DNA from: Diphasiastrum complanatum
Taxonomy: Eukaryota; Streptophyta; Lycopodiopsida; Lycopodiales; Lycopodiaceae
DNA: 64,000 nucleotides
Direction of reading: 5' to 3'
Assembly (NCBI GenBank): GCA_029204225.1
Contig: CM055107.1
Location: 45,421,581 to 45,485,580 of the forward strand
A program made the position numbers and the translations under genes. Below, piece by piece: positions 11,640 through 23,046 of the stretch; position 1 is the stretch's first letter, and each line of letters opens with the position of its first letter. Under the pieces are notes generated by a model, which searched no databases, was not told the DNA's origin, and saw only the letters and a list, made by a program, of their open reading frames with translations.

Positions 11640-11993
11640 ATGGCTAAGGCCATGAGGGAAGGCTTGTGTCTAAAGTCGTTTCATTTAGGTGGAAGAGCAT
11701 CCAAAGTTTCTTTGGTCCCAGGTTCGAGCCTCCCCTTGGAAACCAAGAAGCATTTAGGTGGAAGATCATGAGGGGTTGGCTCAGTTTGTTAGCTTGACAT
11801 CCAAAGTTTCTTTGGTCTCAGGTTCGAGCCTCCCCTTGGAAACCAAGAAGCATTTAGGTGGAAGGCATGGAACTCATGGTTGAAGCCACAAGGAAAGGCT
11901 TGTTGGCTCAATTGGTTATCTTGACATCCAAAGTCTCTTTGGTCTCAAGTTCGAGCCTCCCCTTGGAAACCAAGAAGCATTTAGGTGGAAGGC
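11640..11993 (+). repeat. Cluster of three tRNA-derived SINE-head units
   Basis: Three tandem units of about 100-127 bp, each ending with a B-box-like GGTTCGAGCC (11721, 11821; AGTTCGAGCC at 11948) followed by TCCCCTTGGAAACCAAGAAG and CATTTAGGTGGAAG. Units 2 and 3 also carry an A-box-like TGGCTCAGTTTG / TGGCTCAATTGG about 45 nt upstream. This is the internal RNA polymerase III promoter layout of tRNA-related SINEs. The cloverleaf is not intact, so it is not a tRNA gene. Confidence 0.7.
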
Positions 11994-12686
11994 ACACGAC
12001 CAAGAGCTTTTCCCATGTGAAAACAAAGTAGATATTTTTATTTTTACAATTTTTGACATTCAAAATGTCAGTTGTCAGCATACAGTTCATAAAACTTAGA
12101 AATTTTTATTTCTACACTTTTGACATCTGTCAAATTGTACATACAGATTATAGAACTTTTTTAATCTGAAAGGTTGAGTAAAACTTGAGCATCCTTTTTC
12201 TCACAAGTTTGGCTATTGAAGGAAGCTACAAATCCTTTATTAAAACCAAGGATGTGGGTGGGACCCCTCTTTTCTCTTTCTTTTTGAAACCAAAGGCCAA
12301 AACATCCATAAAAAAATATAAAAGCCCATTCCTAAAGTTTAATATCCAAGACACAATTTCATGTGAAAGGCAAACCATTATAATGCCTTTACAACCATGC
12401 AAAGGTTAAAACCTTTTTACACTTTCTAATCAGGAGCAATCAAATTGAATGATATGTGACAGTTTTTCTGGAACATCACAACAGCACACCAAATGGCCTT
12501 CCAAATTGTAAGCCCCTCAAGACAGTGACATAAAAAAAAATGTGACATAAAAGACTTAATGGGTCAAAGTAAAGGGACAAAATACATAAGCTTTCAAAAA
12601 AACACCTACCATAGTTGATGTTTGGGCTTATAGTGGACAGGTGGCAGATTTTAATTGGATCTGACCACAATGTTTAAACTCATATT
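11994..12686. other. A+T-rich DNA with no gene seen
   Basis: Short open frames on both strands without motifs. Nothing else supported. Confidence 0.6.
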
Positions 12687-12718
12687 AGTTTGGGCCTTTC
12701 AATTGAAAGGCCCAAACT
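12687..12718. repeat. Perfect 32-bp palindrome
   Basis: AGTTTGGGCCTTTCAA followed by its exact reverse complement, with no spacer. It contains TTGGGCC/GGCCCAA, which resembles the site II (TCP-factor) element of plant promoters. It lies 1.8 kb upstream of the IDD start codon. Confidence 0.9.
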
Positions 12719-12760
12719 TTAATTATGCCCTTTAGCAGGCTTGAGCAAACCTACTACCTA

Positions 12761-12837
12761 GTAGCATGCAGCCTTCATGCACCGAGCCGCCTGCATCTCG
12801 CCGCAGGGCGGCTCGGTGCATGAAGGCTGCATGCTAC
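12761..12837. repeat. Perfect hairpin: 31-bp stem, 15-nt loop
   Basis: Left arm 12761-12791 and right arm 12807-12837 are exact reverse complements; the loop is 12792-12806. The stem is G+C-rich (GCATGCAGCC..GAGCCGCC) in A+T-rich DNA. It could be a young foldback element or an RNA hairpin source; the sequence alone does not decide. Confidence 0.9.
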
Positions 12838-14501
12838 AGCCGGTATCGGGCCTGCTCACGCCGGCTACCTAGTCCATTTCTTTCACAATAGGCCACTTAA
12901 AAAATTATCAAATCAACATTTTGTAGGGTTTCCGTGGGCGCTGTGAGGTATGGGACGTATCAGGGTCGTCAGCTTGCGCTGTGCGGTGGCTGTTCAGATT
13001 TGACGTGCATGCCCCCGTCACTGGTATTTTGAAGTTTATTTGTTGCACGTCAAAGTTTAATGGATTCCCACAAAACCGGCTTTCATTTCATTCATACCAG
13101 TCAGTTTGAAAAAGCAGGGCTGCCTGTCAAAATTCATTGCGCTGCTTATCTTTCCTCCTCAGGCTTGCTATTGCTACTGCTACCTAGGCTAGCCTCCAGT
13201 CTTCTCGACTCTCCAGGCTTCTCTCCCGTTTCTGTTCAGTCTTCTCTTCTTTCTTCCCTGTCTTTCTCTTTCTGTTTCTCCTCTCTCTCTCTCTCTCTCT
13301 CTCTTTTTGTAGTGTAGTGGTCCAGAGTCCAGACAAGTACCTTAACATTCTCATTGATCATCCTTCTAATTTGGATGTCGCGGTCGGTTGTTCCGTCTGT
13401 CCGGAGATCATAGATGGCTGGAGTGGCATGAATTCATTCTTGGTGAGCAGAAGGAAACGGATTTGGCATATATTCATTACACTCTTTGTCTCTTTACAAT
13501 TCTTGGGTTCTCTGAACGATCGTGGGTACAGACACACAGAGAGATCTACGTAATACGGAAAGCGATCCTCTGATTTATGTTTCTTTTTGGAGCTTTTGCG
13601 GTTTGCTTATTCTTAATTTGTTGTCTTTGCCAGTCTTTGGTCAAGCAGGCGGCTGCTCAAAATTTTAACTCTGAATATCAAGAGTAAGAAATATTAAGCT
13701 AATTTACTACTTGATCATGAAGCAGGCACAATCAACAGAATGAACACTCCACATCAGCCATAGCTCGATTGTATATCAGCTCTCTCTGTCGTTACTGATT
13801 AAGGTGTCTAGAATGCAGTTAGATCTTATATGTATAAGACGATTCGACTTTACTGTACTGCGTGATGTCTTAGGAGATGCGGATTGTACGGAGCAGGTCA
13901 GCCAGCGAGCATGAGAGTCCATAGAGCAGATGCTTACAGAAAAAGTCGAGTAGTTGATGAGATCTTCATGAACTTTATACTCGTGTAATTCCATTGAGCA
14001 AATTTGAGCACAAATTTACAGAAAGGCTTATGTCCGCTTTGCAGATTGGAGATGATCCTATTGTCTTCGAAGATGGCAATACTCCGCTTATGTGTTTCAA
14101 AACTAAATACCGATAGAGCACTCTTTGATATTTGTGGTACACCTCCATCAAACCAAGGATCGTGTTTTGAATTGACGGCCTTCTTCACTCCACCTAGAAG
14201 ACGTTTATTTTGTCTTCAAGAAACTTTTGAATTCAGCACTCCTTGGATCTTTAAACAAGCCGCTGCATGATTACTTCTGTACACGTCTCCGGATGAGGAA
14301 TGTAGAAGAACTTTTGCGATCAACTTTGTCTGTGAATGGTTGCTTGGTACTAATTTAGATATACCTTTGGAAACTGTGCATCTAAATGATTTAGATTGTC
14401 TCAGCCTTTTTCACTTTGCGCGTACGTTAATAGCTGGCTACATGTGAGCTACGTTAGGTATAAACGTAATCAAGTCTTATTTCAAGCGTTATCTTCCGAC
14501 C
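12838..14501 (+). promoter_or_regulatory. Upstream region of the IDD gene
   Basis: No supported protein-coding gene. It holds a (TC)12 tract at about 13281-13304, typical of plant 5' untranslated regions and promoters, and only small overlapping open frames. A leader exon and leader intron for the IDD transcript may lie here (for example a GTGAGC donor-like site at 13443), but I could not define them. The start ATG at 14502 has a good context (gaccATGcc). Confidence 0.45.
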
Positions 14502-17352
14502 ATGCCTCTCTCCGAAGCAACTTCCGCATCAGGTGAAGCCAGTGGTTCCTCTGAAAATCATGGCTCGCAACAGCATCAACATAGTTCAGCAACCTCCACT
14601 CGATCTGGTATCAATGTTGGTACTCAAATACCTGCTAAAAAGAAAAGGAATCTTCCAGGCACACCAGGTATTTTTGGATCTATGCTTACTACAACGATGC
14701 GAACACCGTTTTCTTGGTACTACTGTATTGTCGATAAGATTATTTGAATCTAAATTTGCGATTTTGTCCATTTTGATCAAAGCAAACACTTTGCGTTCTT
14801 GGTACTGTGCTAGCTTGTTACTGTTTGGAAATTCCAGAACCTGAACATGGTGAGAGCGAAGCTTGTACTTAAAAGGTGTCGACCTAAAATTCAAAAATAA
14901 TTTTGGCTTGCAGATCCTGACGCAGAGGTCATCGCTTTGTCTCCAAACACTTTGATGGCGACGAATCGGTTCGTCTGCGAAATATGTGGAAAAGGCTTTC
15001 AACGTGACCAAAATCTTCAGCTCCACAGGCGTGGTCATAATTTACCATGGAAACTACGGCAAAGGACGGGAAACGAACCTCGCAAAAGGGTTTATATCTG
15101 CCCAGAACTGTCTTGTGTTCATCATGATCCGTCTAGGGCCTTAGGAGACCTTACTGGCATCAAAAAGCACTTTTGTCGGAAGCATGGCGAGAAAAAATGG
15201 AAGTGCGACAAGTGCAACAAACGGTATGCTGTGCAATCGGATTGGAAGGCTCATTCAAAAACTTGTGGCACTCGAGAGTACCGCTGCGATTGTGGAACCC
15301 TATTTTCTAGGTGACTGTTTTGTTCAAACATCTTAACCATATTGCTAGTCCTAAATTGGTACACCAGAGTTCAGCAAGTTATATGTTTGCCAATCGACAA
15401 GAACAATCTCTATTAGCATTAACGTTGTAAGGACCTTGTTTTATTGGAAATGTTGCATGCATTTCGACTCTAGTAGCTCTAGCTTCAGAACTCAGAACCT
15501 CCTGGTTGGTTATTACCATTTGTTATCAGTCGCCTAAAGCAATGTGGAAGCGAATTGAGCAAGTTGCTTTAGTTATTTGCTAGATAGGAAATATTGCACT
15601 TGCCTAGCTTTAGAAATACACGATCCATTCAAGTATCCAGTAGGTTTTTGAAAGCGAAGTCAAAAGGTTTCTTTTGATGACTGCCGTTCTGCCGGACTTT
15701 CTTGTCAATCCCTACCTTCATTCTGAAAATATTTCGGTCATTCTAAGAAAAATTGAGCCTCCCCTTGGAAACCAACAAGCATTCTGAAGAAAATTGATCT
15801 GATTAGGAGCTGCTTACATTTTCTGTTTGTCACGTGGTTCTGCATTTCTTCCACAGGGGTTGGTGTATAGTCAACGCGATAATTATTGGATGCTAGTCTA
15901 CAGAATATGTTATACCATCTCTTGAGTTTTTCTATCATATCACCTGACCCCTACAATGGTTTTATGCAACGCAGGAGGGACAGCTTCATTACTCATCGAG
16001 CATTTTGTGACGCTTTGGCAGAGGAAAGTGCAAGAGTTTCAATAGCCAAACAAGGACCACAGGTTTTGTATGTACCTGAAGGTAATGCAGATGTTTGTTC
16101 TAGTAAGGGCTTGTTATCTTTGCATGGAGCAACTTCTTCTCCTCAAGTTTCCTATGCAGTCAGAAATGTTGCATCAGGTTTACATCCTGAGGTTTTAGGG
16201 ACAAATCTGGCTAAGGAATTCCCTCTGATGCCTTCGGCATGGGCTCAAGGAAGTGCTGATCAAGGATTAGGAGCACCTTCTGCAGGCCCAAGACTTTCGT
16301 TATGGTCAGGACCCATATCCGGATCATCTCTTCCAGCTGGTAGGCATTTGACAGACGATCCTGTGCTTTTAAGCCAGCTCAGTGCAAGGTCTCCTTTTCT
16401 GCAACCGCTTGCCAGATCACAAAATAAGGTGGGAATGGTGGGAGTGTGTGGGAATGTGTTAACATCAGGCTCAAGTTTCGGTGGTTTGCAAGGCTCAGGA
16501 TTTGATTTCCAAGGTTCGATTACTCATTCAGCTAGTGCTGGGCTCTCCCTTTCTGCAGCTGGATTTACAGGGCAATCTGCAGGTTCTTGTTCTTCTGTTT
16601 CAAATATTTTAAGCAAACAGACCTACACATCTACCAATTCACAGATGTCAGCAACAGCCTTGCTACAGAAAGCTGCACAGATGGGTGCAACTGCCAGCAC
16701 CTCTTCCTTGCTGAAGGGCTTTGGAATGGCAGGAACTGACGCCACTTCTTTTAGATTGGGAGCATTTTGGCAAGGCCCTCAACAAGAGCAAGGAAAATCA
16801 CCATCTCTGGGGAATACGCAAACTAGCTTGTCGCATCACGACCTGTTAGAGAATAGGGCAGGGAACGTAAATATTGAATCAGGAGTTAGTACCTCTTCGG
16901 GGCCATCCTCCCTTGCTGCTCAGTCCAAATCAGCTGAACAGGTAGGCAATCGTGACTCGACTGCATCAATGCCTGGCTATGCTGGTATGTTTGGAGGAGG
17001 TTTAAGCACGTTCCCCCCTATGTTCGGATCTTACACAGGCAACGGAGGTGGAGTACGATCATCAAGAAATAGCCATGCATCTATTCACATGTCTCCAGAA
17101 GATAACCTCCACACTGCGAATAGAAATTTTCAGGTCAATCTAGAGGCCAATGGCACTCCATTGTTGCCAGGACTTGTTGCTACTGTTTCCAAGGTTGAAG
17201 AGGGAGCTGATAGATTGACACGTGATTTTTTGGGTGTGAATGGAACTGTTGGACGAATGGGGAAGACACTGTCCCAAAGAGATCTTGCCAGTATCTCTTC
17301 AATAGGCTTACGACCGGATGCCAACTCTCTTGCCAATCATAGTGAGGAATAA
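14502..17352 (+). CDS. IDD: INDETERMINATE DOMAIN (IDD) C2H2/C2HC zinc-finger transcription factor
   Basis: Three exons: 14502-14667, 14914-15310 and 15975-17352, with GT..AG introns that keep the frame exactly (646 aa plus stop). A basic nuclear signal KKKR (46-49) precedes the ID domain: finger 1 C77/C80/H93/H97, finger 2 C118/C123/H141/H146, finger 3 C153/C156/H169/C173 and finger 4 C180/C182/H195/C199, i.e. two C2H2 plus two C2HC, the family hallmark. The C-terminal half is Ser/Gly-rich and keeps two short conserved blocks, MSATALLQKAAQMGA (from 412) and TRDFLGV (603-609). In characterised IDD proteins these contact GRAS proteins such as SHORT-ROOT, SCARECROW and DELLA. It should act in the nucleus as a DNA-binding regulator of development; the exact subfamily is not settled. 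The frame is intact and splice sites are canonical. Intron 2 carries a small SINE-related insertion (15739-15797). Confidence 0.96.
15739..15797 (+). repeat. SINE-tail fragment flanked by an 18-bp direct repeat, in IDD intron 2
   Basis: GCCTCCCCTTGGAAACCAA..AAG (15757-15779) matches the segment after the B box in the SINE cluster at 11.7-12.0 kb. It is flanked by CATTCTAAGAAAAATTGA (15739-15756) and CATTCTGAAGAAAATTGA (15780-15797), 15 of 18 identical, which look like a target-site duplication. Confidence 0.65.
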
Positions 17353-18318
17353 TTACATTGTATCCCTTGCTGCAGAAGGTGATACTGACTTCTGTTTGAT
17401 TTCTGAGAACCTCTACTGATTAGAGGTGCACAATTTTGGCTAGTAACATGGGTTGCATGTAAATTTGTTTGCATTGTCGGCTGTGAACATTTGTTCACTA
17501 GACCTAGCTGGTTAAAACGGTTGTGAATCGTTTTTTACTTGGGATCAGTTAATAACAAGTGCTGAGTGGGTAAGATATGTAACATAGCAAGCATGGACCA
17601 TGGTGGAGGGAAACGTTCTTTTCTCTTGAATGCTGACTGTGTGAGTAGGTCACCGATTGCACCTGTGAGATGATCACATTGTGCATGATTCTATAAAAGT
17701 ATCCGTTTCTGTACTTAACTTGTGATATTTCTTGGCTTCTTGCCATTATTTTTGCCTATCATTAAATCAGAAACATTCTCTGTTCAATTTCCTTCATACT
17801 AATTGATAATGCATGCTGGTAAATGCCAAAGAAAAAGAGTTTTAAGCCTGGTATGCAGCAAGTGCGATTCTCAAGCAGCAGTTGATGGTAGGGAGATGGT
17901 TCAGCATTTCAAAGGTGGACCTAAATGGCAGCATGAGCTATGGAGTTGTGTGTGAGGGAGAGATCAGAGATGCAGGCGTACACACTCTCATAAGTTTGCT
18001 TGCAAGTTTGTTAACATGTGAGTTTGATATTTGAGACGCTCTGGCAATGGCAATCAGCTTAACCACTCATTTAGCTCACACCCCGCATATCAAGAGCATA
18101 AAAGCTCATTTTGATTCTTGCTGCTGAAAAAATGTAGTACAATGATATAGCTGATGAATCTTTTGTGATTTATCCACTGATATAAACATATCGGACAGAA
18201 GTAATCACATTTGTTATCGGGAATATACTGTTGAACAGAAAGTCCGACTCTCAAATGTACTTGCATTAGTGTGCGCTACTTTTAGCCTTCATGGGTGAGT
18301 ACTACATGCATTTATGGC
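17353..18318 (+). other. 3' flank of the IDD gene, no other gene seen
   Basis: Holds the IDD 3' untranslated region. T-rich stretches and AATAACAAG / CATTAAATC motifs near 17549 and 17760 could be near a poly(A) site, but no clear AATAAA was found. No other feature supported. Confidence 0.5.
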
Positions 18319-18446
18319 AACAAATCTCTTTTATTGGAATGAAAGTCTAGGCAAACAGAGATGGAATTAAATCTAGTAGCACAACAAGTCTCTTTTATTT
18401 GAATGAAAGTCTAGGCAAACAGAGATGGAATTAAATCTAGTAGCAC
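18319..18446. repeat. Tandem duplication, 2 x 64 bp
   Basis: 18319-18382 is repeated at 18383-18446 with two differences (CAAATC/CAAGTC and TTGGAATG/TTTGAATG). Noncoding. Confidence 0.95.
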
Positions 18447-19079
18447 AACACTACTTAGAGAATTTGTGTAAATTTTGAAACTAGAACTTGTGGCAATGTA
18501 TGATTAGGACTTCACAAAAAACATGCTTATCATATAGACCACAATGGGACTAATATCAATCATGGAACTTTTCAAAATAAGCATGCTTTGGAAGGATGGC
18601 TTCAACTACACAAGCGCTATACTTAGAGCATGTGCACATGGACAACAAACACCTACTTTTTCCCTCTATCGTATGGAATTTGTCTCTATGGAAACTTCAA
18701 AAGTTTTTTTTGGTGAATACTGGCTTGCGAGGGCCCTTCTACCTCTTTGAAACCACTATTAACCAAAATAGCAACTAGGTCCTAGTCCCAATCTTCGTTC
18801 CATGTGGACATGCTCTTAGAGAGACTCTATACCTTTAGTAAAGGGAATCTGAATCAAGTGCAACACATTATAACCATTTTGAGCTTTTAGACCATTGCAT
18901 GCATAAAATTGCATCACGTCCTCTATTAACAAGCCATAAAAACATCAACAAATCATTTATTTTCTTCCTCCAATAGAGAATGAACAAGCATACATCAAGT
19001 ATTCTACTCCAATATAGAAGAGAAACCAACTATGAGAAGATAGTATTGACTCAAAAGCTTTCAAATGTGGAATATCTAT
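18447..19079. other. A+T-rich flank of element A, no gene seen
   Basis: Short motif-free open frames only. The last five bases (19075-19079, TCTAT) are one copy of the target duplication of element A. Confidence 0.6.
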
Positions 19080-19721
19080 TGTGAAGGATTTCAGATCATT
19101 CAAGATCCAATCTTTGTCCCTGATCTTTGGTTACAAAAGGAGCAAACAAACAATCTTGCCAATGTAGAAAAATCAGCATCTACATACAAAATGAGATGCA
19201 AACTTTAAGAGATACTGATCAAACATGAACCAAAACATAAAATATAGTTGTTTTCCATACAATTACAGTACCCTATTGTATTTCACACGTGTGAAACCGA
19301 AAATAGCAATAAATGATCATTCTACACATAGAATTGCAAGATAACATCATGAGAGTGCACCAACGAGTAGTAGAACCCAAAGAGAACCATGTATAATGAT
19401 GAAATGAGAGATAAAAGAGAGAATATGTGTCTCTCCACGAGTTTGCTCCTTTTATAATAGGTCCAAACCCTATTTGGCCACTTGGCTTTCTCTCCAAAAT
19501 GATAACCCTACTATTTTCTGGTCTAGATTTAAAGTACCCAACATTCAAATTTGAGTCTCTCTCAAACTCAACTACCAACTTTCCCACACTTTCAAAAAGT
19601 GTTTATTGAATGTATTTTAAACTAATATAACTTCAAAAAGTTTATCTCTAAGTCTAAAATGAGTTTTGGGCTCAATTGACAATTTACCAAAATATGACTA
19701 AACTTGTTAAAATCTCTCACA
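19080..19721 (-). repeat. 3' LTR of element A
   Basis: 642 bp; TGTGAAGG..TCTCACA in plus orientation. Contains the 16-bp palindrome TTTCACACGTGTGAAA at 19281-19296. The open frames inside it (19273-19587 and 19427-19609) are shared by both LTRs and are not genes. Confidence 0.93.
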
Positions 19722-21198
19722 CTCTCTCTTCAACTAGTTTTGGCATAGTTTTAACCATACTACTTTGATCCAACTTTAGAATGATCTTTATCCTAAGTAT
19801 AGATCTCCTTTCTAATGTTTTAAAGTAGTTTCCATAATTGATATAGAGAATAGTGTCCAAATTGGATGCTTCACTATTTCTTACATCAATTTTACACATC
19901 AAGATATAACTAGAACATGAAGAACCAAATAGAATGTGAATGAAATGATTCCTCCATGTTTCAAACTTTGAACTCTTTGAAAAATAACAGCAACCAAACA
20001 ATAAATGTGAGTGATCATCCAATGCTTGCTTGTATCCTCCAACTTTGTCCTTTCTTGATATGTCTCCACCATAAAACTCCATGAATGAGCCTCCATCTCC
20101 ATCTTGTCACAAGATATCATCAACACTTGATGACTTGGCCATGAATGAGTGACATAATGAACCTCCATTAGCTTCATTTCCATCAGCAAAACCAGCCAAG
20201 AATGCTAGTACAACTCCAACAATAAGATATTGCAAGACAATGTAGCTAGTTTGTCCATATCTTGACAATATGCACACATCCACATGAAATTGCTGAAGAA
20301 CAAGTAATGTAAACTTGAACAACACTTTTTTGCTGCTCCTTTGACCTTACTTGAGTCTGCAAACACCTGTAAAAATAGATCCATAACATCTTTGCCAAAT
20401 AACCTCCCTTTGATGCTCTTGATCACTAGCTCCAAATTGCCACCTTTCCTTTTGTGTTGTTGAAGCCCTTTGAGACCAACCTCTTGATCTTTCTCTTGAC
20501 CATCAAAGTCATTGAACAAACTTTATTTTTCAGATCCATTACTTGATTTTCCAGCATGAAAACCATGAGAACCAATATCGACTTGCATAGCATTATCTAC
20601 ACAAGAAGATTCTCCAGAACATGTGAGTAAAGCAAAGTGAGTCGCTTCCACTTGCTTACCTTTCTCTTGAACATCAAAGATATTAAAGATATAAATATCT
20701 TCAGGTCTGAACCTCTGGGAATACTCCCTCTCAAACATATGATCTAGATCCAACAAGATCTCATCAATGCTTGATCTCGAATTTTCACAAAGGTAAGGAA
20801 AGGGCTAACTTCTTTTGAATGGAGATGAAGGTTCTTCCTTGGAATATGTTGGAACATCAAAGATATCAAAGACATGAATATATTCTTGGAGTTTTTTTTT
20901 ATCTTTGTGCTAACTTGGCTAGGCTTGAGAATAATGATGGTGTTTCAATGGTCCTTCATGGCAAGTGCAAGCATGCAAAAGGTAAGGAAAGAGCTAGAAC
21001 AAGATCCGAACCTCTGGAAATACTCCTTCTCAAACATATGGTCTAGATCCAACAAGATCGCATCAATGCTTGATCTTGAATTTTCACAAAGCATCAATAT
21101 ATTCCAAGGAAGAACCTTCACCTCCATTGATGAAGTTAGCTCTTTCCTTATCTTTTGCATGCCATTGAAACACCATCATTATCCTCAAGACTAGACAA
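19722..21198 (-). other. Element A internal sequence that is not gag or pol, with inverted and direct duplications
   Basis: Minus-strand open frames (20519-20205, 20756-20523, 20082-19717) give plausible but unrecognised protein fragments, with none of the protease, integrase, RT or RNase H motifs expected just upstream of a 3' LTR. Near 21 kb the sequence is rearranged: 20706-20791 is repeated directly at 21005-21090, and 20819-20846 and 20908-20995 are repeated in inverted order at 21098-21125 and 21138-21204. It may be captured host or other repeat sequence. Confidence 0.5.
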
Positions 21199-21216
21199 GT
21201 TAGCAAAAAGTTACAA

Positions 21217-21335
21217 AATTGTGAAAAATTGCGAAGAAAATTACGAAAAATTACAGACAAAATTGCGGACAAAATTGCGAAAAATTTGCCATCACAACAA
21301 GAATTGCAAAAAAAAAAATTTGCAATTTTTTGGCT
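21217..21335. repeat. A/T-rich TTGCGAAAA array, left copy
   Basis: Repeated short blocks of the type AAATTGCGAAAAAATTAC. It matches in style the larger array at 29930-30466. Confidence 0.7.
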
Positions 21336-21934
21336 AGCGTCGATTATCGAAAGCCGAATTGCTTGCGCGTCGTGGTTTCTTTTCATTTCGATTTTTGATT
21401 TTTGAGTGCGAAGGAAAGGATATTTTTGCGCCTAGCGGTGATGATGCTCTCTATGACTCTTCTAATGATGCTTGATCCTTCTGATGCTTTTTTTGTCGCA
21501 GCCAAGCTCTCTACCTTTTCACCATAGCCAGGGCTTGGAGAAAAAGTGGAGCATTGGATAAAAAGGTGAGCACCATAGCCAACATTCAAAAGAGTTAAGA
21601 AAACACAATTGAAAACACCCGACCGGATCAATCACCACAACACAATGTCAAGTGCAACAAGAATTCAGAATTGCTCACTTCAAACTGTATATTCCAAAAC
21701 TACTTGTAATTACAAAGATGAGTTCCTTAAAAACACTCAAAGGGCTCGTAAAAGAAAGATGGCCCGATAACTCCAGAACTAAGCACACGTGGTGCCGTCA
21801 AAATAAGAAAGCACTGTATAAGTCGATCATTGCTATTTTAACTCTCTCCCTCAATGATCAACGTCACTTTTCATTTTAGAGTATACTCTATTCATGGAAC
21901 ATACCTCCATGATAGCATTACAAGTAAAGGCTTT

Positions 21935-22893
21935 TTACATAACTTGGTCTAAGCCAAGTTTGGCTCTAAAAGTTTCAAACTTTTCATTACTTAAAACTTT
22001 TGTAAATATATCAGCAACTTGTAACAACGTAGAACAATGTACAATACCTATGTCTTCATATTGTAATTTTTCACGCACAAAATGATATTTTACTTCAATA
22101 TGTTTTGTCCTTGCGTGAAAGATTGGTTTTTTAGCCAATTGTATTCCGCTTTGACTGTCACAGAAAATAACAGTGGGATTTACCTACTTCATGCCAATCT
22201 CACATAACAACTTACATAGCCAAATAGCTTCTTGGGTAGCAACAACGCTTTATATTCGGCTTCTATGGAAGAAAGAGAAATAGTATCTTGCTTCTTGCTA
22301 GACCATGAAAAATAGCCGCTACCAAAATTGAAGGTATAACCTGTTGTTGACTTTCTATCATCTATACTTCCAGCCCAATCAACGTCAACATAACCTTGCA
22401 ACTTAGGTAAAACACTTTGTCTTTTGTAGACTAGACCAAGGTTCGGTGTACCTTTTACATACCTCAAAGTCCTTTTTGCAGCTTTCCAATGGTTCATAGT
22501 GGGTGATGACATGAATTGGCTAATCAAACTTATAGCATAGCAGATATCAGGACGTGTAGTTGTAAGATATATTAAACTTCCAACTAGCTGACAAAATAGT
22601 GTAGCATCAACATGTGCACTATCATCAATACGAGATAATTTCTTCCCAGCTTCGCAACGGGTGATGGAAGGTTTGCACTCTGTCATGTGAAATCTCTCCA
22701 ATATCTCGCCTACATACTTGCTTTGACATAACCTGATATCACTGCTAGTTCGCCATACTTCGACACCCAAGAAATAGTGCATAAGATCTAAATCTGTCAT
22801 CTCAAATTGCTTGCACAAGTTGGCTTTGATAGAACGAGTAAGGTTCTCATCATTGCTAGTGATAATGATATCATCAACGTAAAGTACAATCAA
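21935..22893 (-). pseudogene. Element B: RT C-terminal half and RNase H (broken)
   Basis: 22893-22189 starts just at the RT catalytic box (LYVDDIIITS) and runs through SLIYLTTTRPDICYAIS and the RNase H start (DWAGSIDDRKSTTGY, then SSIEAEYKALL). The frame then breaks near 22240 and resumes at 22138-21935 with HIEVKYHFVREK and VADIFTKVLSNEKF, the usual copia C-terminus. Upstream it is in frame with the RT N-terminal half but separated by a TAG stop at 23047-23049. Confidence 0.9.
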
Positions 22894-23046
22894 GACAATG
22901 TTGTCATCATTTATAAGAACATAAAGATTTGGATCTGAATTTGTTCTTACAAATTTATGTGAAAGAAAGTAATTGTCAATGCATCCATACCATGCGCGTG
23001 GCGCTTGCTTAAGGCCATAAAGTGCTTTGTGTAGTTTACATACTTT

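Noticed and set aside
11874-11993. Possible tRNA gene
   Set aside because: A- and B-box-like motifs are present, but acceptor and anticodon stems do not pair; it is a SINE head.
14586-15038. 150-codon minus-strand frame
   Set aside because: It runs antisense across IDD exons 1 and 2 and intron 1; the plus strand has conserved protein and splice sites.
19273-19609. Open frames on both strands conserved between 19.3 and 31.7 kb
   Set aside because: They lie within the two LTRs of element A; the conservation is LTR duplication, not gene selection.
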